Assembly (NCBI RefSeq): GCF_014529535.1
Contig: NC_050737.1
Span: forward strand, 3,194,447 to 3,258,446
Direction of reading: 5' to 3'
Origin: Bradysia coprophila
Taxonomy: Eukaryota > Arthropoda > Insecta > Diptera > Sciaridae
DNA: 64,000 nucleotides
Of this stretch, positions 25,633 through 41,449 are shown one piece after another (positions within the stretch are counted from its first letter, which is position 1; every line of letters begins with the position of its first letter). Made by a program: the position numbers and the translations under genes. Under the pieces are notes generated by a model. That model saw only the letters and a program-made list of their open reading frames with translations. It had not been told where the DNA came from and ran no database searches.

Positions 25633-26777
25633 CTACAAATATTTTCCGAACCATCTATGATCGTATGGAGATAGCCAATTATTACAGCCACTTAAATTGT
25701 TCTGGATGACGTACTTCTTTGTGTACGGATTTATATTGTCCCGTTCGTTACGTGCTTCCTCAGCAGCCATTTCCTCCATCATTTCCTGGGACACAACCTT
25801 TGCTTTGAACGGAAACTTCTTTACTATTTTTGTAAGCAGGTCCTTCACCTAAAGAAGAGAATACCGTTGTTAGAATTGCATCGATGTAATAAAACCATTA
25901 TCGAGACTGTTATACAAACAAAGCCGAATAGGCATCGTGAGCAATGGGCGATTCGTCGATTTTTGCCCAAAGCAACAAGTTTTGCGACTTTCAATTCGAA
26001 TTCGCTCTGCGAAGGTCATAATTGTAACAAACCTTCGGAACAAGAGCCGTTTGTCATTTGTCACAGACATACCGAATAGACCCTCACTCAAATGCCATCA
26101 TTCCGTGGCAGTAAAGTTACCTCTTGAAACTCAATGGTACCGCCAACTTCAATTATGACTCTGCCAGCCCTAACCGGTGTTACATAATGATCAATGGCTC
26201 CTTTGCCACCACCCATCCGTTGTCCCTGGCCCTTTTTAGTGATAGGTTGCCATGGCGGCGGTACTCTCCAGATCGCAAACATACGATTTGCGTCGATGTT
26301 CCTAGCAATTTCTAAAAGATAAAGGACAGTCTATTGATAGCAATTCGGTTCGCTGATCCAATGCAGCTGCACATACTTAAACGAATCATTTCGAAGAATC
26401 CGTAACGCATTCGACCGCCACCGGTAGCGACAATTCCATACTGTTTATGTAGCAACGTGTTGTGTACCAGTTCCGGGCCGCGCATAAATCGTAAACATTT
26501 TTGCATTTTCGGTGGCTTAATGTTGGACTGAAATTGTGGCACTTTTTCCATAATTCTCAGTTTTGGCCGTTCGTACTTTTCAATGTCTAGTGATTGGACG
26601 AATCGAAATAATTAGCTGACACAGTTCATCATTCAAAATTTGAGTGTGCAACAAACTTTCATATTTTATCGGTGGTGGAAAATACTTCATTCCGGCTACT
26701 TGCTTGGAATTATGTCCGCAGGCTTCAAAGAAATTGTAAATGGTATTAAAGAACTCATTGGAATGATGTGGTCGCAT
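25633..26777 (-). CDS. mRpL16: Mitochondrial 39S ribosomal protein L16
   Basis: Four exons on the minus strand: 26777-26657, 26586-26377, 26311-26121 and 25848-25633. Introns are 70, 65 and 272 bp and phases agree; about 245 residues. The uL16 core is plain: [39 protein letters not shown], then [20 protein letters not shown] and [13 protein letters not shown]. It is a component of the mitochondrial large subunit near the peptidyl-transferase centre and the A-site tRNA. The exact start is uncertain: the ATG at 26777 precedes the conserved [11 protein letters not shown] by about 28 codons and would supply a targeting peptide. An upstream exon with an acceptor just before the CGHNSKQ segment is also possible. 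Confidence 0.93.
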
Positions 26778-27165
26778 TTATTATTACCCGTTTTAATCAA
26801 TTGCAATTGCCGTAGCAGGAACATTTTGCTATTTTCAATATTATATATCCCGGCCTGATGGTCTGAGGTAACTTCTTACTGACAATCTTTTTGACATAAA
26901 CTAACAGGGTGGACCGAAAACACACGTTCTCCGTATCGTTCACTTTTTTGATTATGAGATGATTATACTACTTGTACCTTCATGTGCTCTAAAGACTTTG
27001 TGGAATAGCTATTTTCCACTAACATTTGTAATTCTTCTGTTATTCAAACTGCTCCGCCCTTATATGATTTAGCATAATGGTTTTATTGTGTTCATAGTTA
27101 GGGCTCTATGGCATGCTAAATTGTTGAATTTGTTCAATACTTGGCTGCGTTTTAGTGCGTTTCAT

Positions 27166-27345
27166 AGGTTTCTTCCAAGGCCGTTCAAAATGTCAATCGT
27201 CATCCACAGAGAAGCCAACACAACCTCACTTTGAAGTTTTAACGAATAAATTTGTTTAAGTTGCAGTTATGTTTGCCTCTGTGGATGACGGTCGGTTGTT
27301 TTCGGCCCGTCAAAATTCGTTTTTACCGTACGATGGAAGAAACCT
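27166..27345. repeat. MITE-like inverted repeat
   Basis: The outer ends AGGTTTCTTCC (27166-27176) and GGAAGAAACCT (27335-27345) are perfect inverted repeats. An inner pair, CGTCATCCACAGAG and CTCTGTGGATGACG, also matches. About 180 bp. Target site not clear. Confidence 0.55.
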
Positions 27346-27421
27346 CAAGTCGGTCTGTATATATATCTAATTCAAATTTCACGTGAGTGTGCGTTACTCG
27401 GTCGGTAAAGTCAGGTAAAGT

Positions 27422-27541
27422 CAGGTATGGTCTGTCCATACAAACCGGAGGAAATAGCGATTTCATACAAAAAAAACTCAAATTTCAATGATATTCATTG
27501 AGAGGTGAGTTTGTATAAATTTTGACATTAGACCATACCTG
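27422..27541. repeat. Small TIR element
   Basis: The ends CAGGTATGGTCT (27422-27433) and AGACCATACCTG (27530-27541) are perfect 12-bp inverted repeats. They enclose inner arms that both resemble TTTGTATGAAATC-type words. Non-coding. Confidence 0.55.
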
Positions 27542-28515
27542 TTGAGAATACTTTCATTACACTACACAATCCACGCTCTATTATACATTATGCTTAACAC
27601 ACAAGCGACATTGAAAACATGTTTTAGGCCTAGTTCATGACAAAAATGTCGCATCGTAACTGACAAATGAAGATAGGAAGTTTTCAATCCAAAAATACGG
27701 TTCCTCCAACTGTTTTCGCGAACTATAAAGCTACTTTCTTGACATTATTAATACAAAAGTGTGAAGAGTGATCATTGCTTCTATGATTCACTTTGTTAAC
27801 AAACATTCACAAAAAATTCGCCTGTTATGAAAATGAGTTGCTAAGAAAAGCAGTCACATGCACCCCGACTACACTGTAACATAAGGTTCAGCGTCAAGAC
27901 TTTGTTTGGTAGTAACAATGAATTTTGATTATTTTTGCTCGACTTGATTTTAATTCTGTACATAACTGGAGAACTTCCTACACTGTAGGAAGTAAGTGAT
28001 GCAGGTTACCATTTCACAGAAACTTTCTCTTAGGTCAAAAAGTAGTTTTGCAACAATGTCGCAAGTCCGTTTCTTTTGGCCGATTCGATGATAACTTACC
28101 TTATTGCGAGCCTTATTTGACTTCGGTAAAACCTTTTAGTCTTATTTAAGTAAATCAACTGAGAGACTGTAAGACTGACCTGTAGTGCCCCATCCACAAC
28201 TAAGATTTTCGATATCGATATGCAGCTTTGGTTACATTTTTCTAAGATTGGTCTGGGGAAAGTCAAAAATGCAATGCACTTCTTGATTCCAGCAGACAAA
28301 TTCCACTCAATTCCGGTTTTTACACATGACACATAAAGGTGCACAGCATCAAGTTCTTGTTGACTTGACACCTAATTATCCCATTCTTCTACTTCTTCCC
28401 AATTATGCAAACAATCCATAAGAACAACACAGCAGTTAGGAAACGAATTTTTGGAATTTATTCATCTCTTGCACATTTGAAAAACAAATGTGCCAAATAA
28501 TTACACACCTTAAGT

Positions 28516-28860
28516 CTAGTCTTTCATTTCACCTTCTTCATCCTCGTCGTCGATACCTTTGATATATAACACATTGTTACATCTGATCAGCACTTCGCCC
28601 AAGTTTCCTGTAAAACAGACACGAAACGTTTGTCGTTCGATTAAAAACGATCCGAATTATGCGCCACGGATATGCAACCGTTTACCTGTAATGTGTCCAT
28701 CAATGTGTTCTTCGGTGTTTGCTAATTGTAGGTTCATGTAACCATCAACCGATACCAAATAGCCTTTGTATTCATGGCCCCATTTCAATTTGACAATAAC
28801 AGCTTTACCGGTAAGGCCATTCAAGAATGGTTTTGGGTTTATTGGCATAGCAGTCGACAT
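28516..28860 (-). CDS. SmF: Small nuclear ribonucleoprotein F (Sm protein F)
   Basis: Two coding exons on the minus strand, 28860-28686 and 28607-28516, with a 78-bp intron; 88 residues, the family's usual length. Sm1 motif: [20 protein letters not shown] with [19 protein letters not shown]. Sm2 motif: [15 protein letters not shown]. The acidic tail [11 protein letters not shown] is typical. SmF forms part of the heptameric Sm ring on U1, U2, U4 and U5 snRNAs. A likely 5' UTR intron ends two bases before the ATG (AG at 28863-28864), with a GTAAGT donor near 28920. The gene is 3.8 kb from TGS1, which acts on the caps of the same particles. Confidence 0.97.
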
Positions 28861-29045
28861 GACTAAAATTCGGTTGAATTAGTTTGTTGCCTTCGTTTAT
28901 CTGAAATCATTATTTACTTACTGAAGGTTTTGATGAGTTTATTATCGGTGAATTGTTAAATTGTTTGGTTCAAATTCGTTGAATATATTGCCAAATGCCA
29001 GATGAATGTTTGGTTATGAAGCGTACTGTAGAACTGTCAATATGA

Positions 29046-29068
29046 GACACACACACACACACACACAC
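29046..29068. repeat. (AC)n microsatellite
   Basis: An uninterrupted run of about eleven AC units upstream of the SmF gene. A similar short (GT)n tract is at 5061-5078. Confidence 0.85.
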
Positions 29069-29513
29069 GAACACAGAAAATGTGACAAACTCGTTTTTAG
29101 TGTATTGTGGAAGCGTACTGCAATTTACGAAAGTACGAGAGGGGTCACAGCAAAAATGTGGTAAATTTTTAAATTTTACTTTTACTTTTGAATGGTCAGT
29201 TTGGTAAAGAGAGTATAAAGAAGAGTGTTCAAAGGGTGAATGCCAAAGCAATGCCAAAAGAAAATGTGTAAAAACAAATTTAGTTTCACTTCCCGTAAGA
29301 TCTGTTTTTTGTAAATTTGTAAAATTTGATAACTCGGTAAAATTTGCAAATATCATCAAGTAATTGCAGTAAGAAACAGATTCGGTTTTATGCATCAGTT
29401 ATTTCCACTTTAAATTGGTTCGAAAGATTCAATTCGATTGATTACGGTACTTTATCTATTGGATGATATGAATCCGTCGACCTCGGTATTATATAACGAA
29501 TTCATACAGTCTA

Positions 29514-30884
29514 CTCGAGGGGTAACCGACTCGGGAAATTGACTACACACCCTCAAAGGAATTGCCGGAGTATCCGGTAAATAATTGGAATTGATGGAAC
29601 TGACCGGAATTGATCTGAATTGGCAGGAATTGATCGGAATTGATAGGAATTGACTGGAAATATGTGGAATTGAAAGTAAATGAGAGTAAATGCTGATAAG
29701 TGTGATTATCGGAAAGAAGGACCAGCGAATGCAAAACCACTTTATTTCCTTTTTGTTTTAATTTTAAAAGCTCCCGCACAATAAATAACAAAATAACAGT
29801 GTTGATCAGTTCCATTTTAGAACAGGTCCAACGTCCTTTTATGTTCAAAATATGCACACTGAAGGATTCTTCTTCAGAGGATTCTTGTGAGTCAGATACG
29901 GAAGAGTTTGAGCCGCAACAAACAAGTGAATATTCGTCGGTGGAATGTTAGGCTGGGGCATTGCCGATGCGAAATGCTCCAGTTTCAAACCAAATTTACA
30001 AAAAAATGCATCACCGACAATATCATCTATTCCATCAACTTTTCAAAAGCCTAATGCTCAAAATAAACGAGACATTGAAAACGTGTTTTGGTCCTATTTT
30101 TCATGACGAAATTTTCGAAACTGTCAAATGAAGTATGTTTCATTTTCATATTGCAACCGGCTTATATAGACCTTTCTCACACACAAAACGTTCCTCAGCG
30201 CAAAAGTCCATCTGCTTCATACACACAAAAAAAAAAACAATTCGTTCCTCCGCACAAAAGTCCATCGACTTTATACACAAAACGTTCCTCCGCACAAAAG
30301 TCCATGCTTCAAGCTTCATACATACAAAAAAGTAACATTCTCCGCACAAAAGTCCATGCTTCATACACAAAATGTTGCAAAAGCCCATCGTCCATAAAAT
30401 GTTACATTTCTCTTGAAATTTCCATCGACCATAATATATACACGGAAGAACACGCAATTATTGTGCGTTGTGTTCTTCCGTGTATATATTATGGTCGATG
30501 GGCTTTTGCAACATTTTGTGTATGAAGCATGGACTTTTGTGCGGAGAATGTTACTTTTTTGTATGTATGAAGCTTGAAGCATGGACTTTTGTGCGGAGGA
30601 ACGTTTTGTGTATAAAGTCGATGGACTTTTGCGCGGAGGATCGATTAAAGAAATAAAAGGAATTAAGAGCAATTAAAAGGAATTGACAGGAAGTACCTTT
30701 AGAAATTGAAAGGGTATCGAAAGGAAATTGAAAGGGAATTGAATGGGAATTGAATGGAATTGAACGGAAATAGAGCGAATCCGGCAATTAGACGAGTTGG
30801 TTTGGTAATTGAGGTAATTAAACGGAATTGAAAGGAATTAGAAATTGATTTGCCACCATTTTGGCCAGTCGGTTACCCCTCGAG
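29514..30884. mobile_element. 1.37-kb non-autonomous DNA transposon, TCTA target duplication
   Basis: The ends CTCGAGGGGTAACCGACT (left) and the complement AGTCGGTTACCCCTCGAG (right) are exact 18-bp inverted repeats. TCTA flanks both sides (29510-29513 and 30885-30888). The interior has GGAATTGA-type short repeats at about 29570-29690 and 30650-30850, facing a central foldback (30178-30640). No transposase frame was seen. A 4-bp duplication and this terminus do not let me name a superfamily. Confidence 0.75.
30178..30640. repeat. Foldback with nested subrepeats inside the 1.37-kb element
   Basis: The two arms (about 30180-30445 and 30465-30640) are complementary. Both are built from repeated words such as CGCACAAAAGTCCAT followed by GCTTCATACA. 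A perfect central hairpin, CGGAAGAACACGCA and its complement, sits at the axis. The subrepeats within the arms recall Drosophila foldback (FB) elements, though sequence kinship is not claimed. Confidence 0.75.
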
Positions 30885-31265
30885 TCTACTTAAACTACAC
30901 GCATGGAATTTTGAAAACCGACACATTTTCTATTTCTGTGTTGTACTTGAGTTTCTGATTTCTCCATATTAAAATACATAGAAGCAAAAGCAAAATTTAC
31001 AAAAACAAGTAAACCACAAAACTGAAACCGAATGTGTCGGTTCTCAAAATTCCGTGAGTGTGAGTGTCGACAACCAATCATTATTGCCAGACTGTTGTAA
31101 ATAATATCAGGAATTGTTGCTCGAAAACAGATTATTTTAGAGGAAACCTTCGTTGTCTTTTTCCCAATTTTGCCAATTTTTTTTTTTTTCAGTTCTTCAA
31201 TCTTTTAGCTCTATTTTCTTTTGAAATATCTTTACTCTGGTAAATATCCAATAAATGGTAATGTA

Positions 31266-31601
31266 GTGAAGTTGGTTCACAAAAAAATAGAGCTCTGACG
31301 TTAGTAATGTCTATGTACAACAGGTACATTGGTTGCTTTGGTGCTTCGAAAGCTCAGCTTTAATGCCCATTTTATCCAAGTAATATTACATTTAAGTTTA
31401 GTTTCCAAACCGCATTTCTCCTATAGTCGAATGTTAGTTTTCTTACGCGTTGACTTAAACACTGAAAAGTGTAGGAAAATGTTGCTCGTAAACTAAAGCT
31501 TAAATGTAATAGATTTGTATATAATGTCGGTTACATTTCTTGTTCATTTCGTCAAAAAATTACTAATGTCAGCCCTTCTTTTTTTTGTTAAGTAACTTCA
31601 C
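31266..31601. mobile_element. TIR element, TA target site
   Basis: The outer arms start GTGAAGTT and end AACTTCAC. They extend about 45 bp with some mismatches (GACGTTAGTAATGT against ATTACTAATGTCAG). An inner pair (ATTACATTTAAG near 31386, CTTAAATGTAAT near 31510) is also inverted. TA flanks both ends. About 336 bp, non-coding. Confidence 0.6.
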
Positions 31602-32661
31602 TACTAAGACATTTCATGGATATTTTACCAGAAGTTAAATTCGTTCAGCCCTGAATGACGAATCGTTATCTTATCCTTAAAAACGACTACGAAAATTAAT
31701 CAATTGAGCTCTGATTAGGGTTGTCTCATATATAGGACGATGATGTTTGGAAACTAAGGGCAAAATATAATGAGTATTATTTTACTGAAGAGCTTTATAC
31801 CCTCCGCCCTTATCTATGACGCGTATCATTTCCTCTCCCATTTATAGTGTTACGATGAAAGAGAAGCAAATACTTTGACAAGTACCCCAAGGCAAGTAAT
31901 AATAACTAGTCTTCGGTTTTCTTGCTCTGATCATAACAGTCTTATAGATAGACCCTTGCTGTTTATGGGTTAAAAAAAAATTAGTGAAAAAAAGTAAGCG
32001 AGTTCACACATTGATAAAAACACGACACTTTACACATTTGATTATTTATTTTTGTTCCGAAATTATTTTAAGAATTGTAGATTGTGAATACACATACAAA
32101 TAATACAAATTTCTGCAACAATTTTTTCTATTGTTTTTCAAACCATATTTCGGAGTTTTGTATCGAATTTGTTTGTTTGTTTTCTCTCTTCTTTTTTATA
32201 TAAAAAAACCAGTATGTATCAAAGTAAAGACAAAATGCTATTTGATGGCGGTATATTCAATCCAGTTTGTTGCAAGATATTCTTTTGTTTTTTTTGACTA
32301 CTTTTAGAAAAGTAAAAGTTTTATGTTTCGTGTTTCAACGAATTTCTAGGTTTAAATGAAATGGTAAAAAGATTTACACTTTTAGGCAAAAAAATCTAAG
32401 AAACCGAAATTGTTTACAAAAATAAAAAAATTTCGTAAAATTAACTAATAAGAAATGACAGCCACTGTAAGCCATGAATGGTTTCGCTGTTCGTCAATAT
32501 CTTGTTCATTAAACTACTTTTCGAGTGTAATCTGACTTGAACTGTTGATGTGTTAAAAGACAAATTCTAATTTCAGCGGCTATCCAAAACATTGTTCCTT
32601 TTTTTTTAAATGAAAATTATTGTTGCCCGATTGGATAAAATGCAATTTTTCGTCCCAAAAT

Positions 32662-37124
<4,463 letters not shown>

Positions 37125-37639
37125 TTTCGTATCAAATGAATTAAATCGAAAATACAATTTCTATACAAACGCATTTTTTGTACAAAAATCTGAATTTAGA
37201 AAAAAACTATTAATCACCCAATGTCGATTCTCCACTGTTTTCACCTGTCAAATAATCGTTAAAATAAACATTTTTCGATGGTTGTTGGCACTGCGCGAAT
37301 ACCGGAAAATACATCAAGGAATCGTTTTTGAAGGAAGTGTGATCATATTGGTGACTTTCGCAAGGTAGATAATATATATTATATGGGCGGCTGCCCAAAT
37401 TTTTGCCTTGGACTTTCGTTCCTTAAATAATCATTGACTTTGTGGCCTAAAAATTTGAAAAGTTTTTTTTGTAAACTTCGTCGAGGCGAAGCCGAATGAC
37501 TTTAAAATTTTTACTTCGAGTCATGTCAATGTATTTACGAAACATCAAAAAAATAGTATATTGTGAATCGTGTTGTAATGTATATAAATAGGCAAACACA
37601 AAAAAAAAGTTCCTAGCGCATACTAAATGTTTTTTTTTA

Positions 37640-37768
37640 CCAATCTAAACCACGCTGAAAATACGAAGTTTTCAAGTTTTCATTTCATACAATCTATAAT
37701 GAAAGTGTTTAATAAAACACGTCTAAATTGTCAAAATTTGTGTTTCACCCGTTCTTTCAGAACCTTGG
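37640..37768. mobile_element. Half copy of the hAT-type MITE family
   Basis: This 129-bp stretch matches the right half of the elements at 8006-8268 and 23098-23359. It contains the TTTGTGTTTCACC word and the terminal GTTCTTTCAGAACCTTG. The left half is missing. Confidence 0.6.
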
Positions 37769-38035
37769 AAAATACACGAATGACTTTCATGTCAGAGGCT
37801 ATATTTTCAGGAAAATCTCTAGAACAGATATTTCACTCGTCGAAGTTTCAGTTTATGAAGCGTTCGGATAGTTCGTCCTTATAATCTTTTGATAAAAAGA
37901 CAGGTTAGGAGGGTATTTTTTCCAATCAACTTGCAAATTTTCGATTAATGTTGAAATTGTGCGGAAAAATTCGTTCAACTCAAGCCTTTTGCTTAATTTT
38001 TTGAGTTGATGAGCGCTACAGTGGCTATCCACGGC

Positions 38036-38193
38036 ATGATGATTTTACATATAAAAAAATTCATCATGACGGCGACGAGAATCTTCGCAGGAGGTGAAGT
38101 TTTTTTTATGCAATCCACCATTTTATCGCCGACTCTGGTGTGTCGCCCGCTTATCTGCATCTGCGTGACCTTCCCAAAGTTTACAGCCTTGGT
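38036..38193. mobile_element. Fragment of the 23.4-kb foldback family
   Basis: Shares ordered words with 23602-23826, including GATTTTACATATA, GACGACGAGAATC-like, GGTGTGT and the end TCTGCGTGACCTTCCCAAAG. One end is truncated and several substitutions are visible, so it is an older copy. Confidence 0.6.
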
Positions 38194-38861
38194 CTGTATA
38201 GTCTGAATGAAAAACCAACCTGACGATATAAAAAATTCAGAAACTGGTATCATTTTGAGTGGTGATGGCGTTGAAGGATTTTATGGTATGGTATATTGAG
38301 TTATGACACTTTGAACGAACTCTTTTGGTTTTGTCATGTTTAATTTGTATGTAGACGCTGGTTGTAACCACCTAATATAAATTACCAATTGATTTGACCG
38401 AATACCAGCTGGTCACCGGATAATACTTCTTCTTTAATTAAATTAATTAATTTCTGATTACTAGGTCCCACCTGTTGGTGGGTCAGATCCCTTGACTGTC
38501 TGAACCTGAGCTTCTTGATAGATTTTTTATTGGTAAAAATTTATTGGTTGATTAAGAAGAACTATACTAGAACGGTCTAAATTTATCATTAATAATTAAA
38601 TTCTGTTTAGTTTTACTGAAAATCTTCGTGAAGTTACAAAACGATATTAATTTTTGATTCACAACTTTATTTTCTGTTTATGGTCTGGTTTTATGCTCAT
38701 ATTAGACCGTTATTGTCTATAAAATGATTAATGTCTTAAATAAAAATTAAACTCGTGTGAATTGCGGGGACACCTATTGTTCTCTCATTCATAAAAAAAA
38801 GATTGCAAATGTTTGTTGATTCATTTGACTAGGTTTTCGGTAGAAAATCAAAATAGGGATT

Positions 38862-39014
38862 AAGTATAGCTTCCACTTAAAAAGAGCACTATGTGGAAAT
38901 TGAATTTATTTCAATTTTTTACTCCGTTTACGTGACAGTTTCTTTGTTCTATTTTACAACTGTCATGTAAACGGAGGCTAAACGGAGTGCTCTTTTTAAG
39001 TGGAAACTATACTT
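38862..39014. repeat. MITE-like inverted repeat
   Basis: The left arm AAGTATAGCTTCCACTTAAA continues into AAGAGCACT. The right arm AGTGCTCTTTTTAAGTGGAA continues into ACTATACTT. The arms are about 28 bp with one or two mismatches, and an inner pair (CCGTTTACGTGACAG, CTGTCATGTAAACGG) is also present. 153 bp. Confidence 0.65.
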
Positions 39015-39964
39015 TATGCTGCTCGGCAGATTTTAATTAATTTATTTGAAAAGGCAGTAGGGTTTATTTCACATTAATTACGACACGAAAATGTACGATC
39101 CGCCACCGGTTCAAAATATTTCGGTGCATTTGTGGTAATGACCTAAAGGTATAATACCGGTATTGCCGGTATTGCACAGTTTGATCAGTTTGATATAGAA
39201 ATTCAACCTAACAAAAACAAACAAAAAATCTATAGTCGTCCGAAGTGTCACACACTCGTATTCATCGTCGCTGTGGCCATTTTGTCATATCCGAAAACTC
39301 AGATAGAAAATCGTCTTGAAAAACCGAAACTTTCAACATCTAATTCCGAGGTAATAATCGTTCATTATTCATTCAATTGTTGTGAAAAATTATCGAATTG
39401 AGGCGTTCGCCTCTATGAATTATACGAATTTTATGAATTTTGTGTTTGAAAATGGATTTGAACAATTCCAAGGCAATCGAAAAATCAGTTTTATGTTCTT
39501 AAGTCAACCCGCAAAACGTTACATAATATTCAGTACATAAGTTCGGATAAAAATCAATTTGTAATTATAATTGAAAATTGTCATTTTATCCGAATCATAA
39601 ATTATAATGGAACCAATGCGACGACATATAATTACACTATGAAGTTATTTTTGTAGGATCACATTTAACGTCTACAAAGAGGAGAGATCGAAAGTCATTC
39701 GACGAAATTATAATTCAACTGGATGTGCATATGTAAAAAAGGATTCAAATTGTAGAACGCAGCGCCCGTTCAATAAAAGCGAATATTAACGGATTGAGAT
39801 AAAAGAAACAGTAAAGTAAAAATATTTTTCTCTTTTTTACCTAAAAAAATGTAATCGTAATTTTTGTTGTTCAAAACAAAAACAAAAAAAATTCTTAAAA
39901 ACAACAAAACATTGCATGGTGTCTTGACAGCTGAAATATACTCAGTCTCACATTCCAGGAAACA

Positions 39965-40897
39965 ATGTCCTCGGAATCATGGTCCCGTTCCTCATCTTCG
40001 CGTTCACGATATGACGATCGAAAGCGTCGAGATCGACATTACGATGATCACGATCGCGACTACGACGACCGACGGCGACGTCGACATAGTCCAGAGCGGG
40101 ACAGACGTCGTGGCAGTTCGGAACGGGATCGATACAGATCTTACGACGATGATCGCGACAGTCGAAATCGTCGAGGCAAGTCACCCTCACGGCGACATCG
40201 TCAGTCGCGCAGCCGAAGTAGATCATCGTCGTACGAAAGCAGCAAGCGTCGCAAATCGCACAGAGAGCCGTTCCGATCAGCTGAAAAGAAGTCTTCACAT
40301 TCTGCCGAATTAACGAATATCAAAATATTGCGGGCCAGTCGTAGTCGCAGTAAGAGCCAAAATAAAACCGCCGACGATCATTCGGATCGGAAAAACAATT
40401 ATTTCGAATCATTTCGTACGACAAATGTGGATAACAACTCATTGATTGGCAATATTGATGAAAGCGATTTCGATCGCGAGAAAATCCACAAAGAAATGCA
40501 AGAGAGACTCCAGCTGCATCTGGCCCGTGAAGGAAAAGTGTATCCACCGCCGAAACCACAAGCATCCCATCCGATATTCGCCAATGATGGTTCATTTCTG
40601 GAAACGTTTAAAAAGTTGCAGGAGCAACAGAAGCAACATGTCCATGATCATCATAAAGTTGAGCCAAGTGTTACGGCTATGCCGGTCGTGCAGCAACAAT
40701 ATCAAAAGCCAATGTTCAGTAAACGGAGGGGCGGAAAAATTCTGAAGACTGGCATTGTGCAAAAGACAAAAATCGCCGACGAATCCGTTACCGAAGAAAC
40801 GCCTAATGATGCTTGGTCACTGTATCTGCAAGAAGTGAAGAAATATAAGAATGTGTCTTGTGATGCCGATAGTAAAACGCGGCCGCTTGTGAAATAA
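39965..40897 (+). CDS. TRIR: TRIR (C19orf43) homologue with an RS-rich N-terminal extension
   Basis: A single uninterrupted frame of 310 residues, starting at the ATG six bases after a likely 5' UTR acceptor (TTCCAG). The C-terminal half carries TRIR signatures in the vertebrate order: IFANDGSFLETFKKLQEQQ, then KRRGGKILKTGIVQKTK, then NDAWSLYLQEVKKYK and the exact tail KTRPLVK. Human TRIR binds telomerase RNA component and was reported to have exoribonuclease activity. The human protein is under 200 residues. The extra N-terminal 105 residues here are Arg/Ser/Asp-rich with many RS and RD pairs, as in splicing-speckle proteins. Localisation to nuclear speckles is inferred. A telomerase role is unlikely, because Diptera have lost telomerase. 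Confidence 0.85.
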   Translation: MSSESWSRSSSSRSRYDDRKRRDRHYDDHDRDYDDRRRRRHSPERDRRRGSSERDRYRSYDDDRDSRNRRGKSPSRRHRQSRSRSRSSSYESSKRRKSHREPFRSAEKKSSHSAELTNIKILRASRSRSKSQNKTADDHSDRKNNYFESFRTTNVDNNSLIGNIDESDFDREKIHKEMQERLQLHLAREGKVYPPPKPQASHPIFANDGSFLETFKKLQEQQKQHVHDHHKVEPSVTAMPVVQQQYQKPMFSKRRGGKILKTGIVQKTKIADESVTEETPNDAWSLYLQEVKKYKNVSCDADSKTRPLVK

Positions 40898-41206
40898 ATT
40901 TTTACATTGTTTTTCCTTTTTCAAATTCATTTTTTTTGTCAAGTCGTTAATTGTAAGATTTTTATTATTGTCCCGCAATAAGCTACACACATAACACTGA
41001 AACATTGCAATTATTCAAATCCACTTTCAATTCTTCACAATAATTTTACTCAATTTGTCGAACGAATGAGTCAAATCCATTAATAAAGACAAAAAAGAAA
41101 GAAAAAAAAACCAAAACCAAAATTTCGAGCAAAATGAAGCATCTCAGTATTTTTTACGAATTATTTCCTTATAGAATTTCAACAGTTAATAAAATAAGTT
41201 CTTGCA

Positions 41207-41449
41207 ATGGCCGCCGATCAGCAGATTGTTCTTGAAACAGCTCCATTCGATCCACGATTCCCGAACCAGAACCAGACGCGTTACTGCTATCAGTCGTATT
41301 TGGATTTCCATCGATGCCAGAAGATCCGTGGTGAATCTTATGAACCATGCCAATACTTTAAGAAGGTGTTTTCATCGATGTGTCCAAATGCCTGGGTCGA
41401 AAAGTGGAACGATCAACGTGAGGCCGGTACTTTCGCCGGAAAAATCTAA
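41207..41449 (+). CDS. COX6B: Cytochrome c oxidase subunit 6B
   Basis: A single-exon frame of 80 residues, the normal length. It reads [20 protein letters not shown], then YLDFHRCQ, then [20 protein letters not shown]. These include the paired CX9C and CX10C cysteines of the CHCH fold ([12 protein letters not shown] and [12 protein letters not shown]). The protein sits on the intermembrane-space face of complex IV and bridges the two monomers. A probable 5' UTR intron acceptor (CCTTATAG) is at about 41175. Downstream, 41450-43170 holds no recognisable gene. Confidence 0.97.
   Translation: MAADQQIVLETAPFDPRFPNQNQTRYCYQSYLDFHRCQKIRGESYEPCQYFKKVFSSMCPNAWVEKWNDQREAGTFAGKI

Noticed and set aside
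30088-30672. Several 100-145-codon frames on both strands at 30 kb
   Set aside because: They lie in the arms of the foldback and mirror each other; the open frames come from repeated CGCACAAAAGTCCAT words, not genes.
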